64,000 nt of DNA from NCBI GenBank assembly GCA_000149265.1, contig CH000040.1, forward strand, positions 220,826 to 284,825. Reading direction: 5' to 3'. The position numbers were made by a program, and so were the translations under genes. The notes beneath the pieces were generated by a model. It searched no databases. It was given only the letters and a program-made list of their open reading frames with translations, and had not been told where the DNA came from. The DNA is from Ciona savignyi. Lineage: Eukaryota > Chordata > Ascidiacea > Phlebobranchia > Cionidae. Position 1 is the stretch's first letter; every line of letters starts with the position of its first letter. Shown piece by piece: positions 9,845 to 22,093 of the stretch.

Positions 9845-12800
9845 CTGTAATATGGACATATGATAATTTAGTTTATTTATGATTAGATATTAAGTTTTAA
9901 TATGATTAGATAATAAGTTTAATTTTAGTTTAGTTATTTTTGTTTCTACAATGAAAACATGAAGCAAGATCTTTGATAAAAATTTGGAAAACGGGAAAAA
10001 ACGGCAAAACGACAGTAGTTAAAACACCAATCAATTATCAAGTTTCAGTATATTTAGACGTGGTCGCTAAACCCACGTAATTTTTTTTTTATAAAGCTTA
10101 TCTAAGGGGAAGGAAAAATGCAGAAGGTGTTATCAGTTATCACTTGATAAATGAGAGATTATCCTGTACCTAGCATCATGTATATATATATATACCAAAA
10201 CAAATATGACTTTTCTGTTTCCGTAATATTTATACGATTGACGGCTCAGTCAGTCTATCTATTAATTTACTTGATTTATTAATCGACGTAAGTGTAGTTG
10301 AACGGTTTTTACCACTTTTACTGTAATTTAGATCGTATTTACATCAGAAAACGAAAATTAAGCTAAACTAACTTGTTTTACGCTGCTTTTCATCGCGATA
10401 ATATATTTTGAAAGAAAGAAATCACAATTTAAGAATCAAAACGTAAACAAAAATCTCAAGGGCAAGAAACATGTCCAGCTGTTTACGAAATTCATGGGGA
10501 TTTTAAATGCCCGCGAAAATGAATACACCATAGAAATAATATTTAAATATTTTAAAGATACGATATGATGGGATTATGTACGTGGTACGGTTTCGTGGCC
10601 GAATGGTTACCTAAAAGATACATATATCGACTCCTATAAAAGAAACATCCAAGTGACGAGTCCACCCTGGATTCGAAACTTCACTCGGTAAAAAAAGATA
10701 GGATGCATGGTCGTTGGTCAAGTGGTTAATGCTCCCAATACTTATAACGAATTATATACAAAAACCGTCTCTGCCGTAAGCCCATCATGGGTTTTTACAC
10801 GGGTAATCGTCAACCGATTAGTTTATACTGAATATGTTCACACCTCGCCCGCTAAGTACCTTGCCACCGGAAACAACCGAATAGCCAATCGAATGGTTTG
10901 CGGCTGACTGTCGCTTACCAGGAGGGCGTATCTGAGTATTTGACTTTTTGGTCTTTCGCTGTATCCTTTACAGTGTACACAATATTACTGTGCCTGTGCA
11001 TTATAGTTGTTAAAATTTTAATGACAGCATGAATTTTAAAAAATAAACTTGAAATCTGCTGACGCTTTAACCAACCGAACTAATTCAGCAAAACGACCGC
11101 GCAGTAATATCCTAGTTTTTCACGGTCACCAGCAGACGTCGCCTGAACTCGGTGTATTAATGAGTAGAACTTATACAGTCGCCCAACTATACACAACACA
11201 CTGCAATAGCTCCTGTAAACCAGAGATAAACGAGACGACACTGCAATAGCTCATGTAAACCAGAGATAAACGAGACGAAACTATTGTATACCTTTATTAG
11301 TACGTGTTAACCCTTCTGTGTTTCCTATCCACCGTAAAACATATCATATAAATAGGTACAAAAAAAAACAAGTTTCAACTTTTAAGTTTAATCTCATTTG
11401 GCACTAATCTCGTACGGCTCTTAAAACAATGTGACGAAATTGAAGAAGTTACAAATAATGTCCTCATCATTAGAACAATCAAATTACAGTTCCTCTCTTG
11501 GCTCTTCCTTGAGGTCATCCGGACTTCCATATATTCCTTCCTCAGAGAAATCACGCCCCCGATCCCCCAAAAGCTCCTTCAATTGATCACTGGTCACAGC
11601 ATACCCTTCAGCGACTGTTAGGATCCCATCACCGTCGGTGTCGAATTTATCAAAGAAAGCTTCCACGGTCTGTAATATGATTAGATAATCAGTTAAGTTT
11701 TAGTTTATTTTTTGTTTCCACAATAAAAACACAAAGCATGAAAAAACGGAAAAACGACAGTCGTTACAATTTGTCTAAAAACCAATTAATTATCAAGTTT
11801 CTGCATACTTAGACGTGACCGCTAAACCCATATAAAAAAGTTGTTTTTTTTAACGCTTATTTAAGGGTATAGAAAAACACAGAAGGTGTTATCAGTTATT
11901 ATACAATAAAAGACAGATAATCGTGTGCCTAGCGTCAGATAACTAGGGCTATTACAGTGTGTTGTGTGTGATTGGGACGTTTCTTCAATTTGGTAAAACC
12001 TTCAATTTCGGTGTCTTGTTAAAGTAAACAACCAAGAAGTTAACAGTCAGTTTCGATAATGCACCCTTTCTGCTAAAAGGCGAGGTTTTTTTCCCAAAGA
12101 CACAACTAACTTTGTCCGACTGATTAGTCTGGTGGTTTAGTGCGTCGCCTTTCAGCCCAAGGGTTGCATATTCGATTGCTAGCTAGTCAGTTGTGTCCTT
12201 GGGCAAAGCACTTTATGAACATTGCCTGAAACAAGTGGAATAATGGGTTCTACTAACATAAAGGAGCGTGTGAACATACCTAACACACTGCAATAACTCC
12301 AGTAACCCGACAGTGGGCGCGAGGGGATATGACGACTGCCCGTGTGCTAACCCATTTGGTTTTCCCATTCACGGGGATAAACATGAATATCCTATCCTAT
12401 CTACAGTGTTCAGGCAACAGCCACTAAGTGTCTCGCCCAAGGACAACACTGACAAGCTGGTTTTGATTCAACAACTTGATTAGCTGTCAGTCGGTTTTAT
12501 TTCCATACAAGCTTAATATTGCATTAGATGAAATCATATTTTTAAAGAAAAATCATATTTAAAAATATAAGTTAACCTTCTTTGAAGCAGTGGCGTCAAA
12601 ACCATCTGTTTCAGCTGCCATAGTTTGGATGAAAGTTTCAACAAAGTTCGATTTAGTTGTTGTCTTGGTTTTATCGTCAAATGATTCGAACAACATGTGT
12701 CTGGTGAAGAAAAATGGAGTTTGTTTGGGGGGGTGTAAATGTAGGGTTAGTTAACGAAGACAATATTGGGTGAGTTGGGGCATGACAGAAAGGCTTGATT

Positions 12801-15800
12801 AATAAGCAGAGAAAAACAGGCAAAGAAATATAAAGTTTTACAAAAAATACTCAACTGATTTTCAGTTTTGGTTGTTTAAAGTGTTGGTAAGGTTATAATG
12901 TTTAAATTATGATGTTGGAAGTAATGGACAAGCATTGGAAATAAATGTTGTAAAATGTGATTATTGAAGCCCAAGCGAAATGATTACTTCATTTCATGCT
13001 AAAGGTTTAAGAAGGTGGTGACGAGTGTGTTAGAACTCATTGTAAGCATTTTGTAAAACACAGGGGTTTACAAAAAAATATTCGACTTAATTTTAATTTA
13101 ACTGATTTTTTAGCATTGGTTACTTGAAAGTGACTTCTAACCGAGAATTTTCATGTTTTCAGCTATACTGGTGCCAGAAACGGAATTTTATCTTTTATTA
13201 GTTAACTTCAATAAGGTAGTGTTGCCGAATGATAACTTAACCGAAGCATATACCAAATATAGAAAAACAGTCTTAGTAACAATCCCATCATAGGTTTGGG
13301 ACTGAAAGGTAGTGTGGTCAAATGCTTAATGTGACCTTACAGTTTTGAACCCATAATGAACTTATGTTAGAATGTCTTATCTTGGTGCGTTGATTACTTG
13401 ATGATGGCCTAGTAACCGGGTGCCTCTAAATACTACAGGACCACTTGGATCATTAAGATTGCTACGAAAATTAATTCTAACCCTTTCCCAAACACTAATC
13501 TCAACCCCAGAACTAACTTTAACCCCAACCCTAACACTATTATCATGGCTTTTGTAATTACGAAGTATAGTAAGCTCTCCATGCGATACATGCGCTCCAA
13601 GCGGTCCTGTAGTATTTAGAGGTACCGCTAGTAACCAACTCTTTGACAATAATTACCTGCCTTTGTCATTTTCTTTCCCACCAAATACCGTCAGACTTTA
13701 CCGCCTATTTGATTTTATATGACCGTTGTAATATTTTGTGGAGTAGTGTGTTTTTATGCTGCTTATGTAAATACAAGCATTTTATATATAGCATTAAAAG
13801 CTGGTGACTATAGGTTATTAAGAACCCTGCATAAAACTGTAACACTTATAAATACACCAAAAATACACATACATATACCAAAAAAAGTGTTACACTCATA
13901 AATATACCAAAAACACACATACATATACCAAAAAAGTGTAACACTTATAAATATACCAAAAACACACATACATATACCAAAAAGTGTAACACTTATAAAT
14001 ATACCAAAAACACACATACATATACCAAAAAAGTGTAACACTTATAAATATACCAAAAACACTCATACATATACTAAAACGATCTTGGTAACGAGTCCAT
14101 CATCGATTTGAAAGTTGGTAAAATATCCTTGTTACCTGCTCATTTCTATCCCTGGAGCCATTTTGTATTTAAAGAGTTGATCAGATTCTGGAAGATCTTG
14201 GACTTTTGGTTCGCAGTCCTCCCTTTGAGGAAGATCGTACATCTGCGACCACCAGATGTTGATAGCGAGGTTACGAGACCTGCTCGAGTTCACATGGTGG
14301 AACCATCTGTGACATCATAAACCAGTTTATCAACGGCAATTTTGAAGATTATTTCAGAATTACAGAGTATGAAAAAAAGGAGAAAAAAAATGTAACATTC
14401 AGAAACGAAGTAAAAAGTGCTGTATTGGGTATTGGCTTAATGTTTTTACTAACACTGTTTTAAAAACCCATTTATCCTTATATGGTGCAAATGAAATATT
14501 TTTGATAAAAATTTATGTCATTTTCTGACATATAATCTGCAGAAGAGGAAAAATATATTTTGTGAAAATGACAGAGAATGGACAGATATATTAAAAAAAA
14601 GATATTTTGCCAACTTGATTTAAAGGTATGTTAAATACTGAAGTAATTGTTGTATTTTTATTTATTGATTTGAATGCGCGGGGCTCAGATTAAAATTAAC
14701 CCCCCAAAAATTATCAGATTAAACCCAAAAAAACACAGGACCTAGTAAAAAACAAAACATATAACACACTAAGGTTAGATTGGCATTATAACAACGTACT
14801 GGTATGGAATGTAGAAGCAATCTCCCGCCTCCATTTTAGCAAGGTGCCATGGGACTTTCCCTAATGTGGGATACTTATAGAGATCAACTTTTTCAACATC
14901 TGCACCACTGTACCCATTCTTGTCTAATGGGACCATGTCTCTGTATTTCTGCAATATGATGGTGGTAAGATATAAAACCTTGTCCTTGTTAAAAACTAGA
15001 ATAATTAGCAAATAATAAGAGTAATATACGAATCACAATCAGATAACTGTAGTGCTGATACTTGTTATATGATGTGTATATAGTATTCATAGATTTAATT
15101 GCATCAAATGTAATCTTATTCATTAAAAACACACACATCTTCTAAATATTGAACTAGGAAATTGTTAACTTTAGGCAACAAACTTTGGATAATCCTTTCT
15201 GTATATTTTTTAATTGTTTTAATTTTATTTTTCTGTAACGTGTTATAATGACTCATATTGCCATTTGGTCACTTTTTATATTTTAAGTGCCGGTATGTTT
15301 TTTTTATAATTATTGTTTAAAAAAAACATAAACTGTTAAACTTGTGCAGAAAAAAAAACAGTATTAAAACTTGTGGTGAGGTGCAAAACCTGTTAAACTA
15401 ACACACTTGCAATTTGATGCAGCCTGTAAGTTCTAAAGTCAATATACGCTTAACTAAATCTCCCATAAGTTTCCATACCTGATCAATCATAACTAATTCC
15501 TTCGAGCCATCATAGAGACAGTTGATATTCTCGAAGCCATCGTTATGCAGGACAGACTTGGTACCACCAGATGAGAACCACATTACCATGGTGTTCAGGT
15601 AGTTGGTGTAGCCACCGCATAGCAGGCATTTGGGGAGGTAGATTTCCTCTGTGGAATGTGGTGAGATATTCAGATTTTATTTTAATGGATGGAAAAGCAT
15701 AAGGATAGGATATTTATCCCTGTGATTGGGAAAACCAAGGGGGTTAACACACAAGCAATCGTCAGATCACCTCACGCCCACCATCGGGTTACCGAAGCTA

Positions 15801-18800
15801 TTGCAGTGTGTTGTATATGATTCACACGCTCCTTCAATTTGGTAGAGCCCATTAATCCGCTGGGTTCAGGCAATGTCCGTTAAGAGCCTTGCCTAAGGAC
15901 ACAACCGACTAGCTAGCGACCAGTTTTAAACATGCAATCCTTTGGCTGAAAAGCGATGCACTAACCCACAAGCTAATCGGTTGGACACATAAGGCACTTT
16001 ATTAAACCCGCAAATACATAAGGCAGGGTTATCATACGGGCAATCATCAGATTACTTTGCGCCTGACGTTTACCAATGCTATTGAAGTGCATTCTATTAT
16101 TAAGAGGTTTTGAAGACATTTTAGTTCAACCCAATATTTTACCAAATCCATGCAATATACGCTAACTTTCTTTACCAAAAGCAAAACCAAATTAGCAAGC
16201 AGAAATTTTCCACAAAACAATCTCCAACCACTGTAAAAACCAATGCTGGGAATACACAAATAAAAAACAATACATGCAACCGGTATATAAAAAACAATAT
16301 ATGTACAAAAATGTAAAAACCAATCCCTGATTAATATATGCAACTGGGGATATGCAAATACCAGTGAAACACTTACTTGTCATTGGGTTGGGAGGCAGGA
16401 CATCTTGCACCAGATAGATGTCGGATTCCTTATAAACTTGGAGGAACTTCTTGAAAGTCATCTCCTGCGTTCCGAGGTCCCGATCCTCTTTCTTCCCTTC
16501 CTCGGCTACTATCCTCCATTTTCCATATTTGTTCCTGAGGGTAGAGATGGCTTGAAAGGTTGTGGGGTGGAAACCTGTGGCTATATGGTTGTGTCTTTGG
16601 GGAGAGCATTTAGCGGACGTAAAAGTATAGAGAAGGATTAGTTTGAAAGGTTGTGGGATGAAACTGTATGATGTGTCTCTTTGGGGTAAGTATTTGGGCA
16701 GACATTTCTTTCTTATACCAAAAAAGGGTTAATTAACAGGTTGGGAAACTGGTTGCTGGCTATATGGTTGTCTTTGGGGAGAGCATTTAGTGAACATCAG
16801 GACAGAGATGGGTTAGTTCGAAAGGTTGTGGGATCAAAAATAGTTGCTGACCATATAAATGAGTCTTTTTGGGGTATGTATTTGGCAGACATTTGTTCCT
16901 TTTACCAAAAAAGGGTTATATTAAAATGTTGTACACACTGGTAGCTGGCTAAAAGGTTGTGTCTTTGAGGAGAGTATTTAGCGGACAAATGTCTGCCAAA
17001 TACGTACCCCTAAAAGACTCATTTATATGGTCAGCAACTAATGCAGAAAGAAGTTAATTAAAGGGTTGGATAAACTGGTCGTTGGCTTTATGGTTGGGTA
17101 TTTGGGAAGAGCATTTAGTGGACGTTTAATCCGGAGAACAGAGACACGTTGGTTTAAAAGGTTGTGGGATGGAAACTGGTCGCTGGCTAGTTGGTTTTGT
17201 CTTTTTGGGGTAAGTATTTAGCAGACATTTGTTCCTTAATGCAAAAAAGGATTAATTAAAAGGTTGGGCACATTGGTGGCTGGTTAAATGATTATGTCTT
17301 TTGGGAGAGCATTTTAGCGGACATTTAATCTCGAGGACAGAGACATTGGTTTGAAAGGTTGTGGTATCAAAACCGGTGGCTGGCTGTGTGAATGTGTCTC
17401 TTTGGGGTAAGTCGTTGGCAGACATTTCTTCTTTTATATTGCAAAAAAAGGTTAATGAAAAGGTTGGGCACAGTGGTTTGCTGGCTAAATGATTATAAGC
17501 TTTGGCAGAGCATTTTAGCAAACATTTAATCTCGTGGACAGAGACGCGTTGGTTTAAGGGTTGTGGGATCAAAACTGGTTGCTGGCTGTATGATTGTGTA
17601 TTTTTGGATAAGTATTTAGCAGACATTTGTTTCTTATACCAAAAAAGGGTTAATGAAAAGGTTGGGCACAGTGGTTTGCTGGCTAAATTGTTGTGTCTTT
17701 TGGGAGAGCATTAAGTGGACGCTTAATCTGGAGAACAGAGACACGTTGGTTTGAAAGGTTGTGGAATAGAAACCGTTGGCTGGCTAGTTGGTTTTGTCTT
17801 TGGGGTAAGTATTTGGCAGACATTTGTTCCTAGGAGCAAAAAAAAGGATTAATTAAAAGGTTGGGGACACTGGATGTTGGATAGTTGGTTGACATGGTCA
17901 CCAAACCCAACATAGAATAAAATAAAAGTGTTCAAATTTCAAGATACATTTATCGTATTGAATACTAAAATAGACTTAGTGATAAACCCATCATGTAGGG
18001 CAAAACTTTGGTAAAAAAATTAAAATCATCTCTTAAAAAAATTTAAGTATTAGTTTAGTTTATTTTTTTCTCTACACTATTACATTAAAGAAGAATGGCA
18101 TAATAAAGTTAAAGAGACAGAATAAAACGACAAAACTTACAGTAGGTAAAAATGTATGTAAATATACTTGGTATAATGGACAGAAAAAAAGGGAAAAGAA
18201 AATGAAGTTAAAACTATTAGTTATAAGTAATAATGTCCTACAAAACTGATGACAATCTCTCATTTTTTAATGTCACATCAGGCAATCCACACTAATATGC
18301 CTACGTGATGCCTCTAACAATAGGATGTGAAGTCAATTAAGTAGTTTCCTGCTTCTGCTACCATCTGTTGGGATCGTGTGTTGGAAGGGTTAGATAGCTT
18401 CCCCATGCTTTAGTGGGAATTTTCGGTGAATTGAAATCTTGAATCATACTTGTGTATTCTTGGACCCCAATCATTACTTTAAGTTACTACAATAAACTTT
18501 TAAAAAGCTACTCCCTTTCCCCTCAGTTCTGGATTGCGCATTCCTGCACTTTAAGTTTTAATTTTGTTAAAATTTACTTGAATTATTTGCAAGTTTTGTT
18601 AATTTTTTATTTAAAAAACCAGGTACAACAAACTTTTAAAGTCTCCACAAATTTCCTCCAGGTAGCGCTATACTGCATACATTTTTAAAAGTTTCATTTT
18701 GTTAAATTCTATTTCATGTGCAAATTTGTGCAAAATTACTGATTTTTAACACCAGGTTTAAAGCCCAATGTCTCTTTTACACTGTTATACTATGTGTATT

Positions 18801-19861
18801 TACCGGGGTATTTTAACTACTAAGGCCAATAGTTTTGCCATTTTTTCCCTTTAATTTCTGTGATAAAAAAACCTGTGATAAAAGTAAAAAACACCTAATA
18901 AACTAAATACTATTTCACTTGTTATTTAGGAATGTAATTATTCCTATCAGTTAGCATTTTCATATCATTCCAGACTCCATAATGTTATATTTACAGGTTT
19001 GAACACCTTTTAATACAGTTATGGGGCAAATATATAAAACTTTATGGTTTTGTTATCTAGTGAATGGTTAAGTTAACTAAAACAAGATCTAGTTAAAACC
19101 TACCAAGCTTTCTAATGCGGAAAAAAATAACAATATTGCGTGTACACGGGNNNNNNNNNNNNNNNNNNNNNNNNNNNNNNNNNNNNNNNNNNNNNNNNNN
19201 NNNNNNNNNNNNNNNNNNNNNNNNNNNNNNNNNNNNNNNNNNNNNNNNNNATTTTCTTTTTTTTTTAAGCGTTTATATTTGACAGTGTCCATGTAGTCTT
19301 GCTACAATGATTTTGTGAGCACTGCTTTCAAGACTTGCAGACGATTACTTGTATACTCGTCACCAGTAAAAGATGTCGTATAAATTAGCTGCGTTACCAG
19401 AAAAGTTCTATACGAAAAATTTAACAAATTGCCGGCTGTAAGTTATGCATTCGGCAAATTATTGAATTAAACTAAAACAAGATATAGTTAAAAAATGATG
19501 CAGTCAAAAGAGTACAGCATCTACTACTTGCATTGTAATATATAGTCATTTTATACATATTCGTGTTTAATCCCTGTTATACATTCCACACATAAAAATA
19601 AAAAAAATAATTAACTCACGAAAGATAATCGTCAGTTTTCCAGCTTTCAAAAGTTGGGAATTTCAACGCTGCACCTCTAAATAGAACTGGCTTCGACGCT
19701 TTAACGTAGTTATCGAAGAAATCTATCGGGTTTGGCACTTCATCCAAAACATCTATGGGGAGGGGGTCTACATGGGAACCCAGGGGTTTCAAATGACCCA
19801 CTGGATCACCCCCATGCACAGTAACGAACAAAACACAAGTTATAGCTACATGTAACAACAT
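9659..19861 (-). CDS. Gene B: ER-lumenal JmjC/cupin oxygenase with EF-hand
   Basis: Seven exons in consistent phase (19620-19861, 16377-16534, 15479-15648, 14800-14948, 14136-14306, 12577-12700, 11484-11669) give exactly 1,200 bases, 399 residues. The order is signal peptide (about 1-17, MLLHVAITCVLFVTVHG), cupin/JmjC core, and one EF-hand loop (348-359, DTDGDG). The C-terminal REEL fits the KDEL-type consensus. Iron ligands are probably His168 and Asp170 (LHND) and His243 (WFHHV), the HxD...H triad of Fe(II)/2-oxoglutarate oxygenases. Secretion signal plus REEL implies an ER-lumen protein. By family it should be a hydroxylase, but the substrate cannot be told. JMJD8 is a known ER JmjC protein but lacks the EF-hand. 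An alternative last exon at 9659-9844 could replace exon 7. Confidence 0.85.
10582..10697 (+). repeat. SINE-A copy
   Basis: Counterpart of the copy at 8782 in the second duplication unit, with a degraded A box. A further fragment follows at 10707-10800. Confidence 0.75.
11293..11298 (-). promoter_or_regulatory. Candidate polyadenylation signal
   Basis: AATAAA on the minus strand (TTTATT on plus), about 190 bases past the gene B stop codon at 11484. An ATTAAA near 11385 is an alternative and is shared with the other duplication unit. Confidence 0.4.
11484..11669 (-). CDS. Gene B exon 7 (terminal, EF-hand)
   Basis: Residues 339-399. Acceptor ATTACAG in phase 0, EF-hand loop from Asp348 to Glu359 with all oxygen-ligand positions filled, acidic tail ending REEL, stop TAA at 11484. 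Confidence 0.85.
   Translation of the reverse strand, partial: TVEAFFDKFDTDGDGILTVAEGYAVTSDQLKELLGDRGRDFSEEGIYGSPDDLKEEPREEL
12115..12401 (+). repeat. SINE-B, near full length
   Basis: About 290 bases. tRNA-like head (TAGTCTGGTGGTTTAGTGCG, then a degraded B box). The body runs CTAGCTAGTCAGTTGTGTCC, ACACACTGCAATAACTCC, and the tail is ACGGGGATAAACATGAATAT. Located in intron 6 of gene B. Confidence 0.85.
12577..12700 (-). CDS. Gene B exon 6
   Basis: Residues 297-338, helical linker between the oxygenase core and the EF-hand. Acceptor TTCACCAG, donor GTTAAC (weak but in phase). Confidence 0.8.
13222..13355 (+). repeat. Two degraded SINE-A fragments
   Basis: Contains 'ACAGTCTTAGTAACAATCCC' and then a second A-box-like 'GTGTGGTCAAATGCTTAATG'. 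Confidence 0.5.
13418..13627. mobile_element. MITE with 9-bp target duplication
   Basis: Ends GGGTGCCTCTAAATACTACA and, on the other side, the complement of CGGTACCTCTAAATACTACA, so the inverted repeats are about 30 bases. CTAGTAACC flanks both sides (13409-13417 and 13628-13636). The interior is CTAACCC-rich. A 9-bp duplication suggests a Mutator-like source. Confidence 0.8.
13835..14078. repeat. 48-bp tandem repeat, about five copies
   Basis: The unit contains 'GTGTAACACTTATAAATATA' followed by CCAAAAACACACATACATAT. Located in intron 5 of gene B, about 60 bases past the exon 5 donor. Confidence 0.9.
14136..14306 (-). CDS. Gene B exon 5
   Basis: Residues 240-296. Carries the distal iron ligand His243 in WFHHVNSS and the INIWW strand that follows in cupin-8/JmjC proteins. 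Acceptor TGTCACAG, donor GTAACA. Confidence 0.85.
14800..14948 (-). CDS. Gene B exon 4
   Basis: Residues 191-239 plus two bases. Ends MEAGDCFYIPY, the conserved turn before the distal histidine. Acceptor ATTGCAG, donor GTACGT. Confidence 0.85.
15479..15648 (-). CDS. Gene B exon 3
   Basis: Residues 134-190, including the HxD pair His168/Asp170 and NINCLYDGSKELVMID, a JmjC-type core strand. Acceptor TTCCACAG, donor GTATGG. Confidence 0.85.
15705..15990 (-). repeat. SINE-B, near full length
   Basis: Reverse orientation: tail GATATTTATCCC first, then GCTATTGCAGTGTGTTGTAT, then the tRNA-like head. Located in intron 2 of gene B. Confidence 0.85.
16377..16534 (-). CDS. Gene B exon 2
   Basis: Residues 81-133. 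Acceptor ACCCTCAG, donor GTAAGT. Contains MTFKKFLQVY and the YLVQDVLP strand at the start of the cupin core. Confidence 0.85.
16540..17895. repeat. 200-bp satellite related to SINE-B
   Basis: Units recur about every 200 bases, for example at 17160, 17357, 17558 and 17756. Each has GGTTGTGGGATGGAAACTGG, a 'TTGGGGTAAGTATTTGGCAG' half and a 'GGGAGAGCATTTAGCGGACA' half. The halves resemble each other and the SINE-B head. Located in intron 1 of gene B, directly before exon 2. Every unit contains AGGTTGTGG and AAGTATTT blocks. Confidence 0.85.
17896..19619. other. Intron 1 of gene B, mostly featureless
   Basis: AT-rich. Contains a SINE-A fragment near 17965-18018 and 100 unknown bases at 19151-19250. 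No exon candidate seen. Confidence 0.5.
19620..19861 (-). CDS. Gene B exon 1, signal peptide
   Basis: ATG at 19861, residues 1-80 plus two bases. Hydrophobic leader with probable cleavage after about residue 17. Then an acidic segment and PVLFRGAALKFPTFESW, a typical cupin-8 N-terminal strand. Donor GTGAGT. Confidence 0.85.
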
Positions 19862-20111
19862 CTTAACACCTGGGATGTATAAGGAAGATTGGGTTTTATG
19901 TTAATTTCACATTTCTATACCGGTAATCAATCATAATTATTGGTTGAATGTAAAGAATAAAATAATATTAAAACAATGTACATTTTAAACAAGTTTAAAT
20001 AATGAAAATATAAAATTAAATAAATAATATTTTATAAGATTAGCATCGTAAAAAACTTTGTGGAAGAGCGCCTGATACCAAAGTTAAGATTATAATCAGA
20101 AAAACTTAAGG

Positions 20112-20406
20112 CTTAGGGAAAGGATATTCATGTTTATCCCCGTGAATGGGAAAACCAAGAGGGTTAACACACGGGCAATCGTCAGATCACCTCGCGCCCA
20201 TCGTCGGGTTACCGGAGCTATTGCAGTGTGTTGTATATGATAGACACGTTTCTTCAATTTGGTATAACTCATTAATCCGCTGGGTTCAGGCAATGTCCGT
20301 AAAGTGCCTTGCCCAAGGACACAACCGACTAGCTAGCGACCAGTTTCGCACCTGCAACCATTCGATTGAAAGGCGACGCACTTAACCGCTACACCAACCG
20401 GCCGGC
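20112..20406 (-). repeat. SINE-B, near full length
   Basis: Complete from tail (GATATTCATGTTTATCCCCG) to tRNA-like head (CACTTAACCGCTACACCAAC). Lies upstream of gene B. Confidence 0.85.
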
Positions 20407-22093
20407 TTACTACAAGCTATAAAAATATATGTTTAGTTTCCCCTACGAGAATAAATAGTCCTCAATCAAAATAAATTTTCCAAGGAACAGCAAAAGACAT
20501 AATAAGTTATCGACTGTTATAAACGGGTATTAGAAGTATGATATTTGCACACAAAAAAACAATTAGTGTGACACACTTATTTGTTGTTAAAACACCATAA
20601 TTAGACTGACTATAAGCTGCACAACACTTAATGTGATTATAACATTGGGTGGCAGTCGAAATTTTTGTGTAAATATGCATTTTAAGCATATATACAAATT
20701 GATGTTTTCCTAATAATCTTAAATAATTTTCACATGTGTTCTAAAGTTTCCATGTATGACATTTTAACGTGAGTATTTTTTTTTATTTCCAAAAATATTT
20801 TTAACAGAAAGAGCAAAAGCGCTAACCTGCTCGCTAAAACTATGTAAAGTAATCTAAACTTTACTCCAAACACTAATATCAAACCCTAAGCTAACGCTAA
20901 CTTCATACCAAACACGAAACTTAACACCGTAATCTTTATTTTTATGTGCAATTACCATCCTTTTAGTTTTCTTTTTTATTTAGCGTGCAGTTTTTAACCT
21001 TTAAGTTATTTCCATTATTCACACATCCAAATATCCATCTTACGACGACTTTTATAATAAAGTACCAACTGCCTTCGTGCTTAGACTGCGGAAGCATATT
21101 TTGTTCTGACTTCCGTTTTCCTTGCTAATCCAATACCCATACTCGCATACTGCAACAGGTTTTTATTGAGGGAGATCCCCTAAACTGAGTAGAATGTGGT
21201 AGATTAATAATTATGTTTTATACCCGTGAATAAGAAAATGCATGGGGCGTTATTCCATAGACAATTGTTAGATAACTCTCTGCTCATTGTCAAATTATCT
21301 GACATATTGTTGTGTTGTTGTGTATAATTTTGACGTTCCTTTAATTTAATAGAAACCTATTTCTTTACTAGGTTTACGCAATGTCCACCAAGTGACTTAC
21401 CCAAAGACTCAGCCGACTAACTACCAGCTTATTTTGATCTCACAACCTTTTGGCTGCTTACAGATGGGCGACGCTCTTACCGTTTGAGCTATGCAGAAGG
21501 ACTGCTTATACGTTCCATTGTACATCCCGAACCATATTTTTAAAAAAATGTTTAAGATTACCCGTAGAACAATTGTGTATACCCTTAAGGGTGGGATTAA
21601 ATAATCGTTCTTATACGGATAATTGTCAGATTTCCTTACTTCTACCGTCGAGTTACCGGAGGTATTGTAGTGTGTGTTGTGTATGATTGAGGCGTTACTG
21701 TTTTAGACACTCGGTTAAGAAATATTAATGTTTTATCCCCGTAAATTAAAAAAAAAAACGCAGGAGTGTTATTATACGGGTACTATTAGGTACTATTAGC
21801 TATCTTGTCGGTTGTGTCCTTGTTCAAGGTACTTATAGGAAATTGCATGAACACAGTAGAATAATGGGCTGCGGTGCGAGGTGATCTAACGATTGCCGTG
21901 TGTTAACCCGATTGGTTTTTCCATTCACGGGGATAAACATGAATATCCTATCCTATCCATTATTCCACTGAGTTTAGGAGATATCCATCAATTACATTAC
22001 CCAAGGACACTCGTACACATAATGAAAGCATTGCTCAAGAATTGCTATAAGCTTAGAATTACAGCCACAAACAAACAATAATCGGGTTCAGAT
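20407..22093. other. Intergenic region between genes C and B
   Basis: No coding signal. Holds a decayed SINE-B at about 21213-21500 (minus), part of another at about 21790-21960 (plus), and near 20820-21000 a CTAA-rich stretch like the interior of the 36332 MITE family. Confidence 0.5.

Larger units (their letters stand above)
8375..10175. repeat. Tandem duplication, unit 1
   Basis: Aligns with 10176-11940 at an offset of 1,800 bases on the left, growing to 1,825 at the exon copies. Each unit contains, in order, a run starting ATATATATACCAAAACAAA, SINE-A copies, and an EF-hand terminal exon on the minus strand followed by that exon's upstream intron. Confidence 0.85.
10176..11940. repeat. 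Tandem duplication, unit 2
   Basis: Partner of unit 1. It is the copy nearer to the rest of gene B and carries the exon at 11484-11669. Divergence is moderate, with indels in the intronic parts, but the exon copies have equal length. Confidence 0.85.

Noticed and set aside
13377-13649. 90-codon minus ORF
   Set aside because: Coincides with a MITE bounded by 9-bp target duplications.
21437-21500. Possible tRNA, and a similar one at 35389-35460
   Set aside because: Cloverleaf cannot be completed and both continue into SINE-B-type sequence.
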